A program made the translations under genes and the position numbers. The notes beneath the pieces were generated by a model, which had not been told where the DNA came from, searched no databases, and worked only from the letters and a program-made list of their open reading frames with translations. 31,517 nt of DNA from an uncultured Eubacteriales bacterium (GTDB taxonomy: Bacteria; Bacillota; Clostridia; Lachnospirales; Lachnospiraceae), in assembly GCA_900544525.1 (NCBI GenBank), contig UQVN01000007.1, positions 1 to 31,517 on the forward strand, given 5' to 3'. This document shows, piece after piece, positions 25,652 to 31,517 of the stretch; positions within the stretch are counted from its first letter, which is position 1; every line of letters starts with the position of its first letter.

Positions 25652-27082
25652 ATGAATCTTTTGATAGAGAGGATTCTAGAGGGAGTTGGAACTTTTTTTC
25701 TTCTCTATTTGATGGGATATGCCACATTTTTATTTGCGTCTGTTATTGGGGGAGGGACTTATCTTTACAAAAGAAGGAGAATGTATCTTCTTAAAAATGA
25801 ATTAAAACATCAGTATTATTTTCCCGTTTCCATTGTAGTTCCTGCTTATAATGAAGAGGTTACGGTTGTGGATACCGTCCGTTCTTTATTGAATTTGGAA
25901 TATCGCTTATATGAAATTATCGTTGTAGATGATGGTTCAAAAGATGAGACGACAAAGGTTATGGTAGATGCATTTCAAATGCACCGTGTGGATCGCCCCA
26001 TACGACTCACGATCCCTTGTAAGAAAGTGGTAGAGATTTGGGAATGTGAAAGTGAAAAGGTAAAGATCACATTGATTAAAAAAGAAAATGGTGGAAAAGG
26101 GGATGCCATCAATATGGGGATTAACGCATCAGAATTTCCGTATTTTGTCTGTATGGATGCTGATTCCTTTTTACAAAAAGATTCTTTAGAAAAAATCGTA
26201 CAACCGCTGATGGAGGATCAATCAGTAATTGCTGTTGGTGGATTAATCCGAATTTCCCAATGTGCCGTATTCGAAAATGGTGTTGTGAAAAAGTTTAAGT
26301 TGCCATGGAATATTGTACAGTGTATGCAAATTATGGAATATGAACGTTCCTTTTTGGCATCGAGGATATTCCTTGACAGTTTCAACGGAAATTTGATTAT
26401 ATCAGGAGCATTTGGTTTATTTAAGAAAGATATGGTCGTTGCTGTTGGGGGCTATGACACCAATACATTAGGGGAGGATATGGAGTTAATTGTAAAACTT
26501 CATGTATTTTGTAGAAATAATAAAATTAAGTATTCGATTCGGTATGCCCCAAATGCTATTTGCTGGAGTCAAGCCCCGTTTACTATTGGAGATCTGTCAA
26601 AACAGAGGAGGAGATGGCATTTAGGGCTGTTCCAAAGTATGATGAAGTACCGACAAATTGGTCTCAATCCTCGATTTGGTTTCTTAGGGTTTTTATCTTA
26701 TCCCTATTATTGGCTCTATGAGTTATTCTCTGCCTTCATTGAGTTGTTTGGTGTGATTACGGTTATCCTATCAGGAATGTTAGGACTCATTAATGTTCCC
26801 TTTATGATTTTATTTTTCCTTCTATATGCTTTATATAGTGCGGTTATGACGATTACGGCATTCTTCTTAAGAATCTATACCCAAAGTTTAGAGATTTCTT
26901 TTGGAGATGCAATAAAGGCGATTATTATGTGTTTATTAGAGGGGGTTACGTTCCGCTTTTTGTTGACTTTTATTCGAATTACCGCTTTTATTGGATATCG
27001 TAAGAAGAAAAATAAGTGGGGAGAAATTAAACGTGAGAAACAGTTTAAAGACAAAGAAAACGACCTTGCACCAAAACCTTAA
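25652..27082 (+). CDS. Processive family-2 glycosyltransferase (polysaccharide synthase)
   Basis: A 476-residue membrane protein of the cellulose/hyaluronan synthase type. I start it at ATG 25652: AAGGGGG at 25637-25643 is 8 bases upstream, while the ATG at 25646 would leave only 2 bases. An N-terminal helix (about 10-33) is followed by the GT2 core: VVPAYNEE (62-69), VVDDGS (91-96), MDADS (168-172), GED at 274-276 and QRRRW (318-322), the QxxRW signature of processive synthases. Three or four C-terminal helices (about 345-440) would form the export channel. No PilZ domain is present, so direct cyclic-di-GMP control as in BcsA is not indicated. The basic tail ends the operon; no terminator is visible before pth at 27148. 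The sugar donor cannot be told from the sequence. Confidence 0.9.
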   Translation: MNLLIERILEGVGTFFLLYLMGYATFLFASVIGGGTYLYKRRRMYLLKNELKHQYYFPVSIVVPAYNEEVTVVDTVRSLLNLEYRLYEIIVVDDGSKDETTKVMVDAFQMHRVDRPIRLTIPCKKVVEIWECESEKVKITLIKKENGGKGDAINMGINASEFPYFVCMDADSFLQKDSLEKIVQPLMEDQSVIAVGGLIRISQCAVFENGVVKKFKLPWNIVQCMQIMEYERSFLASRIFLDSFNGNLIISGAFGLFKKDMVVAVGGYDTNTLGEDMELIVKLHVFCRNNKIKYSIRYAPNAICWSQAPFTIGDLSKQRRRWHLGLFQSMMKYRQIGLNPRFGFLGFLSYPYYWLYELFSAFIELFGVITVILSGMLGLINVPFMILFFLLYALYSAVMTITAFFLRIYTQSLEISFGDAIKAIIMCLLEGVTFRFLLTFIRITAFIGYRKKKNKWGEIKREKQFKDKENDLAPKP

Positions 27083-27147
27083 ATACCGTATAGTAAAAGA
27101 CGAATAGGATTTATTGTATTAAAAAAGAAAAGAGGAAGTAAAAGAAA

Positions 27148-27720
27148 ATGAAATTAATCGCAGGTTTAGGAAATCCAGGCTCACAATATGAACTTACAAG
27201 ACATAATATTGGCTTTATGGCAATTGATAAAATTGCAGATGCTTTTTTAATTCCAATGGATTTTGATAAAAAACAAAAGGCTATTTTAGGAAAAGGGATG
27301 ATGGGAAGTGAAAAAGTCATTCTTGCAAAGCCACAGACTTACATGAATTTAAGCGGAGAAAGTATTCGAGCCATCTCCGATTATTATAATATTGCTCCAG
27401 AAGATATTATTATTGTATTTGATGATATTAGTTTAGATGTTGGACAACTTCGTATTCGTAAAAAAGGAAGTGCTGGGGGGCATAATGGAATCAAAAGCAT
27501 TATTCAACATTTGGGAACCAATGAATTTCCAAGAGTAAAGATTGGGGTGGGAGAAAAAATGGCTGGACAGGATCTAGCAGATCATGTATTAGGTCGATTC
27601 CCAAAAGCCCAGATGCAAGAGGTGGAAGATTCTACAGATCGCGCTTGTGAAGCAGTCTTTATGATGTTAAAAGATGGTATAGATAAAGCTATGAACGCGT
27701 ATAATGGAAAACAGAAATAG
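27148..27720 (+). CDS. pth: Peptidyl-tRNA hydrolase
   Basis: A 190-residue enzyme that releases tRNA from stalled peptidyl-tRNA. Family landmarks are complete: AGLGNPGSQYELTRHNIGF with the catalytic His19, KPQTYMNLSGES, the DDISLDVGQLRIRKKGSAGGHNG segment (Asp and Asn of the active site) and FPRVKIGVG. The length is normal. GAGGAAG precedes the ATG. It lies 65 bases after the glycosyltransferase gene and 40 bases before mfd; pth-mfd adjacency is common in Firmicutes. The 65-base gap contains no clear terminator, so some read-through from the glycan operon is possible. Confidence 0.97.
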   Translation: MKLIAGLGNPGSQYELTRHNIGFMAIDKIADAFLIPMDFDKKQKAILGKGMMGSEKVILAKPQTYMNLSGESIRAISDYYNIAPEDIIIVFDDISLDVGQLRIRKKGSAGGHNGIKSIIQHLGTNEFPRVKIGVGEKMAGQDLADHVLGRFPKAQMQEVEDSTDRACEAVFMMLKDGIDKAMNAYNGKQK

Positions 27721-27760
27721 TTAAAATGGGATAAGTCTGGAAAAGAATGGAGGGAATGAG

Positions 27761-30700
27761 ATGGACTTGATGCAAACAATGCTTTATACAGGAGAGATCT
27801 GTCAAGAGATGATGGCAAGTTTGAAAGAGGAAAAAACGCCTATGGTAGTTACTGGGTGTATTGATACACAAAAATGTCATTTGATCCACACCATTGGAAC
27901 AGACTATCCTTATCGCATTATTGTTACCCATAATGAAACAAAGGCGAAAGAAATTTATGAGGACTATCGATTTTTTGATCGGGAAGTATATTTATACCCT
28001 GCAAAAGACGTTTTATTTTATAGTGCGGATATCCATAGCAATAACATCGTAAAACAGCGTATGGAAATCTTGAAAAAAATTGCGAAAAAAGAACCAGCCG
28101 TTATCGTTATGACAATTGATGGGCTTATGGATCGATTAACAGGGATTCATCAGTTAAGAGATCATATTATTACCGTACGGGTGGGCGATGTCTTTGATAT
28201 GGAGAAGATGAAGCAACAGCTCGTCGAACTAGGATATGAACGGGTAGGAATGGTGGATAACCATGGACAGTTTGCTGTTCGAGGGGGAATTTTAGATATT
28301 TTTCCACTGACAGAAGAAACTCCTTATCGAATTGAGCTTTGGGGAGAAGAAGTGGATTCTATTCGAAGCTTTGATGCTTCTAGCCAACGCTCTATTGAAA
28401 ATATAGAGCAAATCCAGTTATATCCTGCAAATGAATATGTATTGACAAAACAGCGGTTAGAAGAAGGCTTTCTTCGTATGGAGCAGGAGTTTGACAGCAT
28501 AAAGTTAAAACTAAAAAAAGAGAAAAAGCAGGAAGCATATAGCCGTCTTAATAAGATGATAAAAGAAGTAAAAGAAGAGATCGAGGAATTACATTCCGTC
28601 ATTGGAATCGATAGTTACCTTCCCTTCTTTTATGAAGAGACCGTTTCTTTTATTGATTATTTTGAAGAAGGAGAAGCGATCTTTTTCTTAGACGAGCCAG
28701 CGAGAATGGTAGAACGAGCAAGTGCCTATGAATTAGAATTTCGGGAGAGCATGATGAGTCGATTAGAAGGAGGATACATTCTTCCTTCTCAGGCAAAAGT
28801 GCTCTTTTCCTATGAAGAAGTGCTTGCAAAAGCGGCCAACCGACCTTGTGTATTATTGAGTATGCTGATTCAGAGATTTCCATTTTTTTCTCCAAAGAGC
28901 AGTTTTCACATGGAAGTGAAGTCAGTCAATCCTTATAACAATAGTTTTGAGCAACTAATAAAAGATTTAAAAATGTATCGTCAAAAGGGATATCAGGTGC
29001 TAATCTTATCCCCTTCTTCAACAAGAGCTAAGCGATTATCCGAGGATATTCGAGAGAATGAAATTTCTGTGACTTATCAAGAAAAATTAGAAGGATTTGT
29101 ATCAAAAGGGGAGATTATTATTACGCAAGGAAGGTTAAGTCATGGGTTTGAATATCCCCTATTAAAATTTGCTATTATTTCAGAAAGTGATATTTTTACA
29201 GCAAAAGATAAGAAAAAAAGAAGTGCTAAGAAAAAGAACAAATATACAGGTGCAAAGATCAATAGTTTTGCGGATATTGCTATCGGGGATTATGTTGTAC
29301 ATGAAAAGCATGGATTAGGTATTTATAAAGGGATTGAAAAAATCGAAGTGGATAAGATCACAAAAGATTATATTTGTATTGAATATAAAGGGGGAAGTAA
29401 ATTATTTATTTTAGCTTCTCAATTAGATCTGATACAAAAATATGCCTCTTCTTCTGCTCGAAAGCCAAAGCTCAATAAATTAGGGGGAAGCGAATGGGAG
29501 AAGACAAAGAGTCGTGTTCGCGGAGAAATTAAAAATATTGCAAAAGAATTAGTGGAACTCTATGCCATACGTCAGTCAAAAGAAGGATATGCATTTTCGA
29601 AAGACACGGTATGGCAACAAGAATTTGAAGAACTTTTTCCATATGAGGAAACACAAGATCAGTTAGACGCCATCGCTGCTACAAAGGCGGATATGGAAAG
29701 CAAAAAAATTATGGATCGTTTGATCTGTGGAGATGTTGGGTATGGAAAGACTGAGGTAGCTATTCGTGCAGCGTTTAAAGCGGTTGCAGATGGGAAACAG
29801 GTAGTATTTTTAGTTCCTACTACTATTTTAGCACAACAGCATTATAATTCCTTTGTAGAGCGTATGAAAAACTTCCCAATTACCATTCACATGATGTCAA
29901 GATTTCGGACACCAGCGGAGCAACGAAGAACCATTGAAGGACTAAAGAATGGGATGGTCGATATTGTCATTGGTACTCATCGCGTGCTATCAAAAGATAT
30001 GAATTATCGGGATCTTGGGCTTTTAATTATTGATGAAGAGCAAAGATTTGGTGTATCCGATAAGGAGAAGATTAAACAGTTAAAAAAGAATGTGGATGTA
30101 TTAGCTCTTAGTGCCACTCCGATTCCAAGAACGCTTCATATGAGCATGATTGGAATCCGTGATATGAGTGTGTTAGAAGAACCACCAGTTGATCGAAGGG
30201 CCATTCAAACTTATGTATTAGAGTACAACGAAGAAATGATTAAAGAAGCGATTCGAAGAGAAATGGCAAGGGATGGACAGGTTTATTATGTGTATAATCG
30301 AGTCAATAACATCGACGAGATTACGGAACATATTGCTACCCTAGTACCAGAGGCAAATGTAGGATTTGCCCATGGACAAATGAGCGAGCGACAGTTAGAA
30401 AAAATCATGTACCAGTTTATTAATCACGAATTAGATGTGCTTGTTTCCACAACCATTATCGAGACTGGTCTTGATATTTCTAATGTTAATACGATGATTA
30501 TCCATGATGCCAACTATCTTGGACTTTCTCAACTTTATCAGTTAAGGGGAAGGGTTGGACGCTCCAATCGCAGTGCTTATGCATTCTTAATGTATCGGCG
30601 GGATACGATGTTAAAAGAAACCGCAGAAAAACGTCTGCAAGCTATTCGAGAATTTACCGATCTTGGATCTGGATTTAAAATCGCTATGAGGGATTTAGAA

Positions 30701-31324
30701 ATTCGCGGAGCAGGAAATTTATTAGGGGCGGAACAATCAGGGCATATGGAAGCCATCGGTTATGACCTTTATTGTAAGATGTTAAATGATGCGGTAAAAC
30801 AGTTAAAGGGAGAAAAGGACGAGATTGAAGAGTTTGAAACGACGATTGATCTTATGCTCGATGCTTTTATTCCTGCCACCTATGTAAAAAATGAAATGCA
30901 AAAATTAGAGCTTTATAAACGAATTGCGAGTATTGAAACAGAGGAAGAGTATTCTGATATGTCGGATGAACTTTTAGATCGTTATGGAGAACCTCCAATG
31001 GCTGTTATGAACTTGTTGAAAGTGGCGTTATTAAAAGCAAAAGCCCATCATGCATTTTTAATTCAGATCGAACAAAAAGGAAATCGTATTATATTTGGAA
31101 TGAATAAGAATGCAAGAGTAAAAGTAGAAGAGATTGATCCACTTTTAAAACGAGAACAATATCGAAATAAAATGAAGTTTCAAATGCCAGATGCCTCTTT
31201 TGTCTATACTTGGAAAGGTGGAACGAAGAAGGAATTGTTACTAGCGGTAGAACAAGTAATAGAAGATATCGACAGTTTGATTTTCCGGGAAGAGAATGAA
31301 ACTTCAAAGGAAGGTTATAATTAG
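27761..31324 (+). CDS. mfd: Transcription-repair coupling factor
   Basis: A 1187-residue DNA translocase that removes stalled RNA polymerase from lesions and recruits UvrA. The N-terminal UvrB-homology region includes FAVRGGILDIFP and TPYRIELWGEEVDSIRSFD. The RNA-polymerase-interacting domain is marked by FADIAIGDYVVHEKHGLGIYKGI. The helicase motor has Walker A GDVGYGKT (657-664), DEEQRFG from Asp758, LSATPIPRTL, the STTIIETGLDISN and QLYQLRGRVGRS motifs. A TRCF C-terminal domain ends it. Length and order are normal. GGAGGG precedes the ATG. It follows pth by 40 bases. The linker around residue 480-500 is very Lys-rich, which is common in this position. Confidence 0.98.
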   Translation: MDLMQTMLYTGEICQEMMASLKEEKTPMVVTGCIDTQKCHLIHTIGTDYPYRIIVTHNETKAKEIYEDYRFFDREVYLYPAKDVLFYSADIHSNNIVKQRMEILKKIAKKEPAVIVMTIDGLMDRLTGIHQLRDHIITVRVGDVFDMEKMKQQLVELGYERVGMVDNHGQFAVRGGILDIFPLTEETPYRIELWGEEVDSIRSFDASSQRSIENIEQIQLYPANEYVLTKQRLEEGFLRMEQEFDSIKLKLKKEKKQEAYSRLNKMIKEVKEEIEELHSVIGIDSYLPFFYEETVSFIDYFEEGEAIFFLDEPARMVERASAYELEFRESMMSRLEGGYILPSQAKVLFSYEEVLAKAANRPCVLLSMLIQRFPFFSPKSSFHMEVKSVNPYNNSFEQLIKDLKMYRQKGYQVLILSPSSTRAKRLSEDIRENEISVTYQEKLEGFVSKGEIIITQGRLSHGFEYPLLKFAIISESDIFTAKDKKKRSAKKKNKYTGAKINSFADIAIGDYVVHEKHGLGIYKGIEKIEVDKITKDYICIEYKGGSKLFILASQLDLIQKYASSSARKPKLNKLGGSEWEKTKSRVRGEIKNIAKELVELYAIRQSKEGYAFSKDTVWQQEFEELFPYEETQDQLDAIAATKADMESKKIMDRLICGDVGYGKTEVAIRAAFKAVADGKQVVFLVPTTILAQQHYNSFVERMKNFPITIHMMSRFRTPAEQRRTIEGLKNGMVDIVIGTHRVLSKDMNYRDLGLLIIDEEQRFGVSDKEKIKQLKKNVDVLALSATPIPRTLHMSMIGIRDMSVLEEPPVDRRAIQTYVLEYNEEMIKEAIRREMARDGQVYYVYNRVNNIDEITEHIATLVPEANVGFAHGQMSERQLEKIMYQFINHELDVLVSTTIIETGLDISNVNTMIIHDANYLGLSQLYQLRGRVGRSNRSAYAFLMYRRDTMLKETAEKRLQAIREFTDLGSGFKIAMRDLEIRGAGNLLGAEQSGHMEAIGYDLYCKMLNDAVKQLKGEKDEIEEFETTIDLMLDAFIPATYVKNEMQKLELYKRIASIETEEEYSDMSDELLDRYGEPPMAVMNLLKVALLKAKAHHAFLIQIEQKGNRIIFGMNKNARVKVEEIDPLLKREQYRNKMKFQMPDASFVYTWKGGTKKELLLAVEQVIEDIDSLIFREENETSKEGYN

Positions 31325-31351
31325 GAAACGATAAGATAACACAATCTACAC

Positions 31352-31381
31352 TAGACGAATTAGGAGAGTGTGAGATATAAT
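31352..31381 (+). promoter_or_regulatory. Candidate promoter after mfd
   Basis: TAGACG (31352-31357) and TATAAT (31376-31381) are 18 bases apart, about 40 bases before the last start codon in the window. The -10 lies within a small inverted repeat, TGAGAT (31371-31376) and ATCTCA (31384-31389), that could be an operator. Confidence 0.45.
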
Positions 31382-31422
31382 AGATCTCAGTTATTCTAAA
31401 AATAGAAAGGATAAAGAGTAAA

Positions 31423-31517
31423 ATGAGAAAATGGATTAGTAAAAAGTTAGCAGGAGTACTTTGCCTGTGTATGGCAGGGGGCTTGCTCGTTTGGTGGGGG
31501 CGGGGGGCTTGGATAAC
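31423..31517 (+). CDS. Start of a secreted or lipid-anchored protein, cut by the window end
   Basis: Only 31 codons are present: MRKWISKKLAGVLCLCMAGG, then a Leu/Val/Trp/Gly-rich run. Positive residues followed by a hydrophobic stretch make a signal peptide. GAAAGGA lies about 12 bases upstream of the ATG. Genes after mfd in related clostridia are often PrsA-like peptidyl-prolyl isomerase lipoproteins, so that is a guess by position only. The last 45 bases are G-rich and unlike the rest of the window (see findings), so the residues after about 19 may not be real. Confidence 0.5.
   Translation, partial: MRKWISKKLAGVLCLCMAGGLLVWWGRGAWI

Noticed and set aside
27028..27050. A third copy of the CGTGAGAAAC hairpin element
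   Set aside because: Only the left arm sequence matches; it lies inside the glycosyltransferase coding region and the right arm GTGTTTCT is missing.

Overview
The window is AT-rich, densely packed bacterial DNA that reads as the chromosome of a motile, Gram-positive clostridium, most likely Lachnospiraceae-like. This rests on family content: a glgC-glgD pair followed by spoVG, a long clostridial Prs, a DnaI/DnaC-type loader next to a DnaD-domain protein, motAB, a YhaO/YhaN-like nuclease pair, and AGGAGG-type ribosome binding sites throughout. I see no rRNA or tRNA genes, CRISPR arrays, insertion sequences or phage genes.

Layout. (1) 22-9117, plus strand: a Methyltransf_32-like methyltransferase translationally coupled to a large secreted/anchored protein with a degenerate C39-like end; an SbcD/YhaO-like nuclease and its SMC-like ATPase with an internal membrane hairpin; then a class A penicillin-binding protein with a Thr/Glu/Pro repeat tail. 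A bidirectional terminator separates this from (2) 9195-14445, minus strand: prs, the dnaC/dnaI-like and dnaD-like pair, and murC. Between murC and the dnaD-like gene lies a cluster of DnaA boxes. (3) 14729-17420, plus strand: glgC, glgD and spoVG, with a clear promoter and a strong terminator. (4) 17563-19100, minus strand: motA-motB. (5) 19489-27082, plus strand: a compact six-gene operon (VTC/TTM-domain protein, DUF4956 membrane protein, CotH-like kinase, anchored TIM-barrel-like protein, HEAT-repeat membrane protein, processive family-2 glycosyltransferase) behind one promoter. (6) 27148-31324: pth and mfd, then the first codons of a secreted protein cut off by the window end.

The best candidate for an undescribed system is the six-gene operon. 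Its gene set predicts synthesis of an envelope or extracellular glycan, with phosphorylation-type chemistry supplied by the VTC and CotH proteins; the product cannot be read from the sequence. Second is the DnaA-box cluster upstream of the helicase-loader operon, which suggests that DnaA controls those genes or that the site titrates DnaA. Third is a dispersed hairpin element found twice, with compensatory base changes, each time directly 3' of a minus-strand gene.

Several starts were chosen on ribosome binding site evidence: ATG 1170, ATG 3836, TTG 12696 (minus), ATG 24552 and ATG 25652.
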